Below, in pieces: positions 44,637 to 56,752 of a DNA stretch of 64,000 bases (positions are counted from its first letter, which is position 1; each line of letters starts with the position of its first letter). The translations under genes were made by a program, and so were the position numbers. The stretch is from Arthonia radiata (Eukaryota; Ascomycota; Arthoniomycetes; Arthoniales; Arthoniaceae). Where the stretch lies: NCBI GenBank assembly GCA_002989075.1, contig PSQN01000003.1, positions 2,670,340-2,734,339 of the forward strand, written 5' to 3'. Below the pieces are notes generated by a model. The model was not told the DNA's origin, made no database searches, and saw only the letters and a list, made by a program, of their open reading frames with translations.

Positions 44637-45679
44637 ATGTCGCCGACCACGCTGCGCTCTCCCAGTCACGATAACATACATGCACCTCATCGATCTAGGG
44701 ACGTACTTGGACAGCCGGGACCTACCTTTCCAGATGGCTCTTTTGTGTTCCCGTCTACATTCGGCTTGGAATTTGCTTCTGGCTCCTATCTCAACGCCTC
44801 TTGGGCCAGCAAGTATACGAACATGAACCTCTGGCTATCGCAGTACCACAACGACACATTTGCAACGTCTATTGCCAGTAAGTGCAACATGACACTCCCG
44901 CAAATGTTGGCTGACGAGTGAGCGCAGCTTCAATCACGTACAGCTGGTTCAATTGGGAAATCGTGATGCCGATGGGTATCGCAAACTATTCTGACCCCTT
45001 CCACTTCCATCTCGTCGACGCTGCGGGGAATCTTGATGACCAAGCGACGGGAGGCATCTGGAGCACCGGCTTCTTTATCCGCGAAGATAGAGATGCGTCA
45101 CCGTCTCCGTCCCAGGCTTTGGGAGGGGCCTCAATTGTAGGCACGGTAACAGTGACAAGCGCAGGGCCAAGCGCAGCAACGAGCGCAGCTAATAGTGACA
45201 TTATCGGTCCAACGACTGCCACGTCCAGTCTCGGTGCCACGACCGCGCCGACCAGTCTGGCTTCTCCGATCTCAATGTCTGTCGTTTCAAGTCAGGCTTC
45301 GTCGATGGCGTCAAGCTCGCCATCCTCAGCCAGCACGTCGTCGCCACCAGCAAGCGCCGACGACTCACTCAGCATGACAGCAAAAGCTGGGATCGGTGTC
45401 GGCGCCGCAATTGGAGCGCTGATCCTCGTTGCAATAGCGGCAGGCTTTCTCTTTCTTGCACGGCGAACGCGACGCCACAGGGAGGGTCCGCGAGACATGA
45501 ATACTCACCATCTTGAAGTGATGCCGCCCAGGTACGACTGGAAAGAGGTCGTACCAGGCACTGGAGTCAGCACAGGTCAGCGCTTGTCGAGAAAGCCGCT
45601 CACGCCCCGTACGCCTCAGGAACTGCCGGCGTTTATCGATGGGCTGGGAGAGCTGCCGGAGCGTCGGCGGCGTAATTGA
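44637..45679 (+). CDS. Ser/Thr-rich membrane-anchored protein, 5' end uncertain
   Basis: Two exons, 44637-44877 and 44928-45679, joined by a 50 nt GT-AG intron that keeps frame and gives 330 residues. The folded part runs from PTFPDGSFVFP to GIWSTGFFI and resembles the N-terminal beta domain of fungal cell-surface proteins with NxS/T sites (SYLNASW, YHNDTF, NYSDPF). A Ser/Thr/Ala/Pro-rich stalk follows from about residue 135 to 230. One transmembrane helix (about 235-257) is followed by RRTRR and a short cytoplasmic tail. Such layouts occur in fungal wall sensors, but no WSC or Mid2 signature is seen. A signal peptide would be expected and is missing with this start, so an upstream exon is likely. 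Confidence 0.65.
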
Positions 45680-46775
45680 GATCGTCTCGTGTTCAGGGGC
45701 GTTCTGTGGGCGCTTATTTGTATGGCACGATGCATGCACTGTCACGAGTGGTACTGTAGTGTTGTAATTGAGCCTCTCATTCGTTGATGTAAATATAGTA
45801 CTCGACGACGGACTTCTGATGAACCTCGAAGAGACTTTTGAGTACGAACAAGCACGGCCGCCTTTTCAGCTCCTTCTGCCACATCCAATGAGACCGTTGG
45901 AGTCGTGGAAGTATTGAGGGAGAGGTCGCATCGAACCGCAGCTGACGCTTGCTGCAGGATCTAAGCGCTGTGACGCCATGCTGTGCCTCAAGCGCGCATG
46001 AAGTCAGCTGCAAGATCCACGTCCTCACCGAGAACGCTCCATTATGACTCGAAAGTGTTGTTACCTACTGATGGGCCCCTCTGCAGATTGCTGGGATACT
46101 TCAACATGAGCAGTCTCAAACACAGCTTGTTTAAGGTCCTCATCGAAGCCCATGAGCACGCCCTTTAGTAATGTAGGTCCAGAGCCTTCCCAGGCAACGT
46201 GAGACTAGTGCTTCGGATTACAGTACTGACAGCGGCGCGGCATTGGAAGTAAGGCCTCCTACAACGTGACTGCATTGGAAAACCCCCTCTCAGACACAGA
46301 GACGACTAAGAAGGCTTCTGCGCAGAAAGTAGTCAACATGAACTTCCGCTGGCGATGCCGAGGTTGATCGTGGCGTATGTGCTTCGCCCGCTCGAGGAGC
46401 ACTCCTTGTCACTGAGCCCAGCGTGACACAGCAGCTTTCAAAGCAAGTGCAGCGAAAAAAGTTTGCGTTCTTCATGTTTGGTCTCTTCCCTCTCTTAGAA
46501 AAATCCGCGGCCGCTGTGAGCAAGCATCTACGTTTAGGACAGGTCGTAGCGGATCTCGAGCTGAACCTTGCACCCTTGATCCAATTCCCCGCTGTACAGC
46601 TGTAGACGTTGCGCATCTTTCTTCTGAGCAAACCATCTTGGTCTGAAGTGCTTCAAGCGTGGTTGAGGCGACCAAAGCGGACAACCATGACCTGAACAAA
46701 GAGTCTGCACTGCATTAGAGAGGTAGGGGTGATCGAATGGCCTTTTTGGATCGAGTCTCGCCACTGCGGCCGTAC
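45680..46775. other. intergenic, convergent 3' ends, 1.1 kb
   Basis: No supported gene. The minus frame at 46534-46815 overlaps the GT69 stop and has no recognisable content. Other frames are short. I see no repeat or RNA gene. Confidence 0.45.
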
Positions 46776-48419
46776 TTATAATGGCGCAAACAAGCTGCCG
46801 GGGGCTGGAAACCACTCAAAAGTTCGCTCGCCATTGTCATGCGCAGCTGCGAGATCTTTTTTCATAATGGCCATTTCTCTCATACCACAGGATCCCCCTG
46901 GCTCAGCAAGCTCTACCCTATCATGATAGCGCCCGCGCTTCTCGTAATTAGGAGCGTCAGGCTCGTCTTCGTTCCAAACCCTGTGGCGCACTTCTCTCCC
47001 AGCCACGTCGCTTCTGCGCTCACTTTCGTACGGGTAAAGTGATCGGCGGGTGAGAAGGTCCTGCAGAAGGACGAATCCTCTCTCAAAGCGGCGTACGGTA
47101 GATAATCGTCGGAATGTCTTCTCTTCGTAAGCAACTCGGACATATGGGTTCATGTAGATGCCAGTATCCGCAGAGTGCGGACGCTCTTTCCTGAGACGGT
47201 CTGAAACATCGGCGTGGATGAGACAACACTCTGACGCATCCCACCATTGCTCATTGACGGAGCGAAAGCGTATTGGGTCCGTGGTGTGGCTCTCTTGAAA
47301 CCACCGAGCATTGAACGCGACCATCCCGCCCCAGCAACTCTGCATGGGTACTGCGTCACTGCCGGCTAGAACCGCTGCACGGCTTTGACCGGACCCCCTT
47401 CTCGAGAACCAGGGAAACACTCTGAAGCCAGGCCCGTAGCCAAGGCCAAAGCCTTCGGCGTCGCGAGTTGCGTAGTTATCGTAGAAATTCGTTGTTGAGA
47501 CGAAGTCGACGGCGCATGCTCCTTCGTACTGTGGCCTGCCGCTTTCAGCGTTGGTCGAGAACAACAGCTGGGCGGCGTCGACAGGATCGAAGAGGATGTC
47601 ATTCAGGAACAGGATGCGGTCAAAGGACCCGGGTGCAGCGCGGAAGCCGGGGGATAAAGCTGCTTGTGTGGACAACACAGCATCCAGCGGCTTCAGTGCC
47701 CGGTTTCGCACTCGTGACAAGTATTCGATGCGCTTCACTCCGCTCGTGTGGACTGCAGTAGGGTGAGGGACCGTAGGCATGGACGATATATTGAGGTGTG
47801 CGCCGGTAACAATGGATCGGTCACCTGTGCGCGTTAATGGTGAAATATTATAGCATCCCAACCACTTCTAGGCTTGCTTACACCGAAGGGTGTCATTGAG
47901 CGCGGTCAACGCCTCGACGGTGTCGTTTCCGCTATCGTTTTCATATATGCTGACGAACACGTTTCCTGGTCCCAGAAGGTCCACCAAATCTCTCAGCGAC
48001 TGACCCCACGACTCTTGTATTAAGCGGGCGTCTACGATATTGGCGGCGATGAACATCTTCTCATTGTTGATGTTCGCTCGGCCGGGGGTTGACGAAGCCG
48101 ACACCGCCTCTTGCAATCGTCCATATCTCGACGGGGGAGACGTGTAGGCAGGGAAGAATAGCGCTAAGGCCACTGAAAGAACGAGCAAGAGAATTGGGAG
48201 AGAGCAACAAAGCAACACAAATATTTGGAAAGCTCGAAAGATCCGTGAGCGCTTGAACAGACGATGAAATGAAGGATGTCCTAATGCAGGTGGCTTCTCT
48301 GAGAGGTCAGGCCAGCGTTCACTAAATGAGGAGATGCGATCACCATGTCTTTTGCGGACCGGTAGGAAAGGCTCGCGCTCATCGGACTCATGCATGGTCG
48401 AATCGCTTGCAGTGGGCAT
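46776..48419 (-). CDS. GT69 CAP59-type alpha-1,3-mannosyltransferase-like protein
   Basis: Two exons, 48419-47882 and 47824-46776, joined across a 57 nt intron, encode 528 residues. A cytoplasmic N-terminus of about 60 residues is followed by a hydrophobic segment (about 65-90), giving type II Golgi topology. The catalytic part shows the family's blocks: FIAANIVDARLI, then FVSIYENDSGNDTVEAL, RIEYLSRVRNRALKPL, and FDRILFLNDILFDPVDAAQLL with the acidic residues. SCWGGMVAFNARWF and WWDASECCLIHADV follow, then GIYMNPYVRVAY. Relatives include Cryptococcus Cmt1 (capsule-related alpha-1,3-mannosyltransferase) and Cap59. The acceptor in this fungus is unknown. The intron join restores an LRCDRSIVTG run at the exon junction. 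Confidence 0.88.
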
Positions 48420-49926
48420 CAGCAGCGGTACGACCGCTCAATAATTGGCAAACAGTCATAAGAGACAGAGTTGAGAATGAACACTGGCATCAACATTCGC
48501 TGAAAGGAATAGGGAATGAACCAGGGCGTTGCGTCCACTGCGAGCTTACCCGCGGCTCAATCTCGTGTCGCAGATCAGTGTTAATGCCACGAGGTCATCC
48601 CGCTTGATCCCGGTCAAATGAAGGATTTTACGCTGCCTACATCTGTCTCGTATAGCACCGCCCCGATCGCTGAAACCAGAGGCTCAGGAGACAACCGGCC
48701 CTGTTGCCCAAGCCAGCTTTGAGAACTACGACAGGGATGCCAGCTTGTAGGCGAAGGGCAAGACTCCCATGCGCGTGCTTTATTTGGTTGATGCACTAAC
48801 CGTGGAAAATGTGGAACACGGACGAACCACGGAGGTTCGCTTCACCATGCTTGAAGGGTCGCCGTTGGGGGCCATAACATGTTCAGATCGTCCTCCGGAG
48901 TCTGCACAGGCTTAGCTGTCAGGCATCAACATCGCGCCCCCAGGCAAGGCAAGGGTCGCGGCGTATGGAATACGAGGGGCGGGTGGTTACTCCGGATGCA
49001 CACGGCTACGCGAACAGTAGAGGTTGTTTTACATGTTTTAGTGAGAGGAGGCTATTGCCCGGGATGCCAGCCCTTTGAAGTGCAAGAGAACGGTCAACGG
49101 TGATAACAATCCATTGCTGTTCATGCGCAGATGCTGCATTGCCCAGTGCGAAATTGTCGTCCATTGCTGGCGCTAGATGAGGACAGAGTCTTGACGCTCT
49201 GCTAAAATTATCATGACACCTTCATACGGGAAATCATGCTGACAGCTGCGGCATGTTGATCTGACACAGCATCGCCACCTGCACGGCATATTCATCTCCT
49301 TCATCGCCTCTTTTCTCGTCTCACACTTTCACGACCCAATTTCGATGCTGCCTTTGCGCACTACAGCGTCTTTGCTTGGTGTCGTGCTTCTCCAAGCTTG
49401 ATCTATCAATTCACGACTCACCCTGCTGGCATACGCATTGCGCTGAGAAGACCTAATCGTGGGCGGGCCGCATGCACATGCATCGCCTGCTCCTCCACCT
49501 GCACGCATGAGTTGCGTGCTTTCCCATGACTAGATGCTTCACTGTCCGTGACAAATCTCATTCAGCAGTCAACAACAACCCTAAAGCTTATGTAGCTGTA
49601 CCTAAACACCATATCTATTCTCTATCGCTTAAGAAGCGTCCATCAACACCATTGTTTGTGAGCTGCAGAGCACATGACAAATACCGAGTCGAGGCGTACG
49701 TCGAATCCAAACCCAAAGGAGCAACAGGCGATGCTTGAGTCCGTCAATGAGGTTCAAATGCTCGAACAGCGCTATTACATAGCAACGCCTTCCTTCAGCT
49801 CTGATCTGGAAACCATCACGCCCGACGGTCTATCCTATCCAAACTTGCCAGCTGACTTGTGTGCCAAAAAACCTAGTAGTAGATGTGTATCGCTCTCACG
49901 TCGCCATATAGCCTTCCAGTCCAGCC
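48420..49926. other. 1.5 kb gene-free stretch
   Basis: Upstream of the GT69 gene and downstream of the next minus-strand gene. Only short frames without recognisable features are present. Composition is host-like with no RIP. It may hold a long promoter or an unrecognised noncoding transcript, but nothing in the sequence shows it. Confidence 0.4.
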
Positions 49927-50499
49927 CTAGTCAATTGCGATCCTGCGTCCAGTATTGGGCTTGGGACATTTCTTCATCATATGCTTCCTCTTGATCTGCG
50001 CTCGGCGGTCCTGGAACCAATGCACGGCGAAATTGTCCGTGAGTAGCGACCGCTTCTTCTTGGGCTCGGCGGCACCGTCGATTTGAGTTACGTCGTCGAC
50101 GCTGTGCTGGTGTTTTGACTTGCGGCGCGTCGAGCTGAGAGTGGCTGTCGAGGCTCTTCGTTGCACGCCGTTGGTTTTGGCGTTGACGTTGGCGTTGGCG
50201 TTACAGTCATGCTGTAATTGATCCACATTGGTAACGTAATATTTGGGCTCAGGCAGTGAGGGTAAGACGTTTGGTATGATTGTTGAAGTACCACCAGGAG
50301 GGCTGTGGCCACGTGTGCTCGAATGCAGCAAGACATCTCCGTTACCGATTGAGGAATCCGTGTTCGTGCGTGAGTAGTTACCGGCGTGAGTCTTGGTCCC
50401 GGCTTCGAAGCGGAGTTTGGGGACTCTCGGTGGTGTCCAATCTCCCCTGATATCGGCCTCGCCGCTGGTGTATCCGTCATAGTAGTAGTGGGCGGACAT
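49927..50499 (-). CDS. small basic protein with a homeodomain-helix-like C-terminus
   Basis: The first in-frame ATG at 50499 gives 190 residues. The open frame extends upstream to 50679 without another ATG, so a 5' exon may be missing. The N-terminal part is polar and rich in Tyr, Ser and Thr (HYYYDGYTSGEADIRGDW). An Asn/Ala repeat (NANANVNAK) and a basic stretch follow. At residues 161-173, WFQDRRAQIKRKH resembles the recognition helix of homeodomains (WFQNRRAK), with the key Asn replaced by Asp. The two preceding helices of a homeodomain are not evident. It could be a remnant, a split gene or chance. I do not assign a function. Confidence 0.45.
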   Translation of the reverse strand: MSAHYYYDGYTSGEADIRGDWTPPRVPKLRFEAGTKTHAGNYSRTNTDSSIGNGDVLLHSSTRGHSPPGGTSTIIPNVLPSLPEPKYYVTNVDQLQHDCNANANVNAKTNGVQRRASTATLSSTRRKSKHQHSVDDVTQIDGAAEPKKKRSLLTDNFAVHWFQDRRAQIKRKHMMKKCPKPNTGRRIAID

Positions 50500-51071
50500 G
50501 TTTGGAGCGTGCTGGTTTTGGAATTTGTACTTGGTGAATGGGCCCGATCTGCTGGTTGTGCTGTCCTGAGCCACGAAAGCCTCTGGCCTTGTGTGGTAAC
50601 GCCTCGACCAATATTTGAATGTATGTGGGCTGCAAGCTGGAGAGAGCCATTGCAGCCAGAGGAGGGCGTGTCTATACACTGGATGTCAAAGCACGTCTGA
50701 GCGTGCGAGGGTTTGAGCGCATATATTCAGAGAGAGAACCATAGTATGCCTTGGCAAAGATGAGACGAGCGCTCAGACTTCCCTGACGACAGAAAAGCAT
50801 CATCGTAAGTTTGCGTGACTTACCACGGAAGACGCCTTTTGCAAACCAGCATCTTCAATCTTTAGAAGCAATGGTGAGGCGCTTTGAGGCGCTGCAAGTT
50901 TTCATCAGGCCTGGCAGGTGCTCGTAGGGACGAAGACCGGTGCTGCACAGACGTGTGGCTGCACAAGAGCAGCAACGATGCCGGGTATCTGTACACTTCC
51001 GATGGTGAATTCTATACTTGCCTGCAAATGCCCGATTCTCGGACCTGAAAAGCGCTTGCTGAAAGCGACGT
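50500..51071. other. intergenic
   Basis: Between the mL50 stop and the small basic protein, both on the minus strand. It may contain the upstream exon of the latter. No other feature seen. Confidence 0.4.
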
Positions 51072-52628
51072 TTATGACCTATGCGCTGGTCGTAGTCTCT
51101 GCAATCCACCAGTTCCACCCATACCAGTCACCGGCAAGCCTCGCTCTTTCAGCGTCCGCTCGATGACCTTCCACCGGCCTAATTGCTTTTCTCTGTCAAT
51201 CGGGGTGTGCCGCCGACCAAACACCTGTACATTCTTCAGCCCTTCCAAGAGGCCGATGCTACCAGCTTTCTCATGTTCCAGAGGTCCAATGACGTCGTTC
51301 CCAGTCAGTAAAGGCTCGATTTCGTCGAGCACCCTGGGCTTCGTAGTACTCAACGGATTTTGTGCTGCGAAGTCTGTCCCGACCATGTTCTCGTACGTGG
51401 TAGTAGGTGCTTGTACGACTTTCAGCAAATGCTGGTGGAGAGACGAGAGTGACTGTGTGTTGTTGAGAAGGTGAGAAGGAAACGTATGTCCCGTGAGCTG
51501 AGTCAAACGACGAGCAATCTAGAAATTTGTCAGTGGCAGTAGTCCGTGTCCCATAAAGAGAATGCTTACTGCAAACTTGATGTCGGGATCGCCAATATCG
51601 ACGTGCTTCCAGTACCCCCCTATCCGTCTCAGCGCAGCTTGGGGAGATGCTTGACTCTCACGCCCGTTTTCCTCGCTCGCTCGAACATCCGTGCCCTCCT
51701 CAGCTATGGTGACTTCTTCAAGCTCTTCGTCATCCATCTCGTCCAGAAATGTCCGACGCGTAGAACGCGGATCAATCTGCTCGCTGAGTGCTTCTCTTAT
51801 ACCCTCGGTAGGAAACTTCAACACCACACCGGAGCCATGCTCATTGGGTTCAATGATGACCTCATGCGCGACGCCTTGCATTTCCTTCAAGTCTTGAGGT
51901 GCAGCCGCCCGCAACCTTTTGGGATTTCTGCCAATGCTGTGTGCGTACCATACTTCCACAGCAGCTCTGTGGACTGCCAAGGACAACAGTGTTGGACTTG
52001 TGACTCTCTGCTTCGGTATGAAACTTCGAAAAGTCTTCGTAGGCCTTTCCCCCGCACCAACATCCCACTCTTTCTCTCCTCCCACAACTTCTAGACCCTC
52101 CCAGCGTAGAGCTGGCACATACTGACGATGAGAAGGCGCCTCGTCAACGGCTTGCTGAAAGCGCTCGCGCTCTTCCATGGCAGTCCGTCGCTCGTATTCG
52201 CGTACATCCTCGTCCATTTCCGCCGCGTTCTCTCCACCGACCATGACGAGGTCTTCGTCCATTCCATTTCTTCTTGCTGCGGGTGACGATGCAGGCTCCT
52301 CGACAGCTGGTCTGGGACGGCTTTCGCCAGTGTAGGGGTCGTCAGCTCCGGGTGGAGTGCCTTTCCAGAGCTTTCCGCGTATGCTTTCCAGTGCTTTGTC
52401 ACGCGCTAACAATGTCTTTTGGGTGGCTGAGAGGTTCTCGCGACGGGTACGTTCGGAATTTGTAACCCTATTGCTTGGCTCCTCCTGACGAGCTCGGCAT
52501 GAAGTAAACGAACGGTGCTGGCAGAACAGACATACGCCAGATATCTCGGTCTGATCAGACCACCGTTGTCGGAGAAGACGCGCATTGCGTGCTACCGTTG
52601 ATCGATGCATGGCTCCTGAAAATATCAT
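51072..52628 (-). CDS. mitochondrial large ribosomal subunit protein mL50
   Basis: Structural protein of the mitochondrial ribosome. Two exons, 52628-51570 and 51518-51072, joined across a 51 nt intron, encode 501 residues. A second ATG at 52610 would also give an Arg-rich presequence (MHRSTVARNARLLRQRW) suited to mitochondrial import. The middle is acidic and disordered. The core lies at about residues 315-475, across the intron, with GYWKHVDIGDPDIKFA followed by IARRLTQLTGHTFPSHLLN, matching the L50 family. The end has RWKVIERTLKERGLPVTG, typical of the fungal members. It is divergent from Dim1 across 339 bp. Confidence 0.82.
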
Positions 52629-52967
52629 ATATCAATTTCAAGATGGAAGAATCTCAAAGCAACTAGGAAGCGGAGGACTGTACTTTAGGAGGCTGAGGAA
52701 TTCAATAAGGACTAGCGCGCATTTTAGCCTTATTCTCGCCGTGCTTCTCGCATGTTTCTCTTCGACATCAGGTTGCGAAAATTAGACTATCCATCAATGA
52801 GAAATTGCTCTCACGATGTGCATACCTTGCTAATCTCCACCACCGTCATACAAAGCTCAAAACCGGATCTAGGAATCCATGCATAGAAGGCCATTGTTTG
52901 GTCGACAGAAGCATCGACTGTTGGAGAAAGTGAATGCTATCTATCAGCGTCCCTCGTCTTCGTCGTA
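52629..52967. other. bidirectional promoter region of mL50 and Dim1
   Basis: 339 bp between two divergent start codons, one gene for mitochondrial and one for cytosolic ribosome production. No clear motif was recognised. Confidence 0.45.
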
Positions 52968-54262
<1,295 letters not shown>

Positions 54263-54509
54263 TGGATTGCAGAGCAGACTTTGTCCGTTCGAAGGACGTT
54301 GTGTGTTAATACCATATATTGCGAAGCTCGCGAACTTGACTATATGTGATGGCCTCGTTAGACTCGATACGATACAAAGGAGTAGCGTGGTGGTTATTTG
54401 CTGGTCGCCGCTGCTACCCTTGGTCATTAGTCCAAACCCTCTAAATGAGCCCCCCGAAAGCCCCCCGAAAAGCGAGCTTGACAGAGACAGATAGGGGCTG
54501 AAGCCGCCG

Positions 54510-54545
<36 letters not shown>

Positions 54546-55285
54546 AATCACTCCATCATCTAAGAGCCGCTAGTCACACCTCACTCCAACTATCTTTCAT
54601 CCACGGCCGTTCTTCGCCCTCCGCTCTCTGTCGCATTGCAGATGAAGAATTCCCCAGCCTTGTATGAAGCACTGCCACACTCGCCCGCCCGCTCTTGCTG
54701 AAAATTCTATCACTCGATGCTTCGTCTGAGCCGATCTGGGGCGAGATCCATGCGCTCGCGATACTCTTTCTGTGCTTCCATTGCACCAACTTTCACGCTG
54801 CATGGCCAGGTGCGCGGCTTCACGGCACACGTCTAACACAGGCTCTGCAAATGGCGTTTGAGTCGAGGTAAATCTTGCCGCCGAGCTGCAGCTGCAGCCG
54901 TCCCTCGTACCGGAATAGTCACTCCTGCCGGCAACTCAGCCGAGTCTTCCGCTTCCCTGAAGATTATTATTGACTTGATAGGTATGCGATCCCAAAACCT
55001 GTCCACCTAAGTTGACGATGTGGTATGCTGCTAGTTTCCTCTTTTCCACCTGGTAATGAGAATCAGCGTTAGCACGTAAGGGCTACCATTAGACAGATGC
55101 GGCGTGAGCTGAATGCATGCACTTGGCGCCTATCTCGCAACTTACGAGCATCGCTTGCTTCATCGTCATCTCTCAAGTGGCCCTACTGACACACGTGGGA
55201 AACGTGCTGGTATCTCTCGCTGGTCTCTCCACAGCTTCGTCGCGTGTTGCTGCGGACCTCGAGCAGATCGCATAGGTCCTCTGCA
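54263..55285. other. 1 kb gene-free stretch with a poly-C tract
   Basis: Between Dim1 and the thioester-reductase-like gene. Apart from the C homopolymer nothing is recognised. I looked for tRNA and for remnants of an adenylation or carrier domain and found none. Confidence 0.45.
54510..54543. repeat. poly-C homopolymer, 34 bp
   Basis: An unbroken run of 34 C follows AAGCCGCCG. C/G homopolymers of this length are rare in fungal genomes, and the exact length may be a sequencing or assembly estimate. Confidence 0.9.
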
Positions 55286-56671
55286 ATGGCCACCCGCACC
55301 TTTTTCACTAGACGCACATCCAGGACACAAACGCCCTGTTCCGATCATCCCAGCTCCATGGCCATCTCAATGCACAACTCCAAATCCTTTCCCTCACCAA
55401 ATCCTGCCGATATCACACCGTCGCAGCGCTCGACTATCCTTCTGACAGGGTCCACCGGCAATCTCGGGGCACATATCCTCGACCTTCTCCTTTGCGACCC
55501 GAAAGTCAGTAGAGTTTACTGCTTCAACAGATCGGCCAATGCTCGAGAACGCCAGATCAAGACGCAGGCAGACCGTGGCTTCGATACCGCTCTACCAGAG
55601 GACAGAGTCTCCTTCCTAAGAGCTGATTTTGGCGCGCCTTATCTTGGACTACAAAAAGAGATCTACGACGGCTTAAGGCGCGAGGTTGACATTGTCATTC
55701 ACAACGCCTGGCCTGTCGACTTCAATCGCTCCTTCCAGTCTTTCACGCCGCACATTGAGGGCGTGAAGTCCTTTATTGAATTCGCAACGCCACCTACTGC
55801 TTCTTCCGAATCGGTCCACGTGGAGAAGCAGGTGAAGCTGCTATTCATCAGCAGCATAGGGGTCGCAACCGCTTGGGCTACTTCAGCTCCAACCAGCCGC
55901 TCGAAGATCCCAGAGGAAGAGCTGACGGAATGGAAGATCGCGAGAACGGGCTATGGGCAATCAAAGCTGGTATGCGAGCGGCTACTAGCTCATGCGAGTC
56001 GCACGATTGGCATTCCAACGAGCATCGTGCGAGTTGGGCAGCTGGCAGGACCGGTGAGTGAGCCGAGTGCGAGTCGAAGTTGCTGGCCTGTACAGGAGTG
56101 GTTGCCGAGCCTGATTCTGAGCTGTGGTGCGCTAGGTGCGCTGCCTGCGACGCTGGGGCCGGCGGAGAGTGCCGATTGGGTGCCTGTGGATATTTGTGCA
56201 CATGTGGTCGGTGACCTGGCTGGTGAACTGGCCGCACGTCGACTGGAAGCAACGCGTAACGGTGTCAAGGGCAAAGCTGTGAAGGAAGCGAGATTCTTTC
56301 ACATCATCAACCCTCAGCCTGTTCAATACGCACATCTCTTGCCTACCATTCGAGCATTCTTTCCAGCTGAGACAAAAGTCGTGAGATTCAAAGATTGGGT
56401 CGACTTGCTGAGGGAAAGGAGAGGCAATGTGGAAGACGTTGCGGCCGCGAAGCTGCTGGACTGGTTCGAGAATCTGCAGGACAAGGCGATCAGATTTCCG
56501 GATGCCAGAAGCCCCGTTTACGAAACTAAGGGGACCGTGGCTGTGAGCCCGACATTGAGAGATCTGCGAGGCGTGAGTAAGGAGTGGATGTCTCTATGGA
56601 TGCGGCAATGGGGATTCGGGGAGACAAGTCGAGATTCCGCACGAAGTACACAGGTCAGCGCTCAGCTGTGA
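55286..56671 (+). CDS. stand-alone thioester-reductase-like extended SDR
   Basis: NAD(P)H-dependent reductase domain (NAD_binding_4, male-sterility type). The first ATG in the open frame is at 55286 and gives 461 residues; a second ATG at 55358 gives 437. The Rossmann motif is LLTGSTGNLGAHILDLLL. NAWPVDFNRSFQSF, LLFISSIGVATAW and the catalytic YGQSKLVCERLL (Y-x-x-x-K) follow. VRVGQLAGP and DWVPVDICAHVV are also typical. Such domains normally sit at the C-terminus of NRPS, PKS or NRPS-like enzymes after an adenylation and a carrier domain, and release the product as an aldehyde. Neither partner is present here. It may act alone in trans, or be the remnant of a larger gene. The frame is intact. 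Confidence 0.82.
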   Translation: MATRTFFTRRTSRTQTPCSDHPSSMAISMHNSKSFPSPNPADITPSQRSTILLTGSTGNLGAHILDLLLCDPKVSRVYCFNRSANARERQIKTQADRGFDTALPEDRVSFLRADFGAPYLGLQKEIYDGLRREVDIVIHNAWPVDFNRSFQSFTPHIEGVKSFIEFATPPTASSESVHVEKQVKLLFISSIGVATAWATSAPTSRSKIPEEELTEWKIARTGYGQSKLVCERLLAHASRTIGIPTSIVRVGQLAGPVSEPSASRSCWPVQEWLPSLILSCGALGALPATLGPAESADWVPVDICAHVVGDLAGELAARRLEATRNGVKGKAVKEARFFHIINPQPVQYAHLLPTIRAFFPAETKVVRFKDWVDLLRERRGNVEDVAAAKLLDWFENLQDKAIRFPDARSPVYETKGTVAVSPTLRDLRGVSKEWMSLWMRQWGFGETSRDSARSTQVSAQL

Positions 56672-56752
56672 AGGGATAATCGCGACTCTTCCCAGCGCTT
56701 TGCACGCTCAGAGCTTTAGAAGCAGTCATACATGGGCTTTGCTATACACTAC

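Noticed and set aside
46534-46815. Minus-strand frame of 93 codons beyond the GT69 stop
   Set aside because: Overlaps the GT69 3' end in another frame and has no domain, orthologue-like motif or splice support.
54760-54840. Possible tRNA-like sequence on the minus strand
   Set aside because: Only a vague D-arm resemblance. No T-arm consensus or closing acceptor stem was found.
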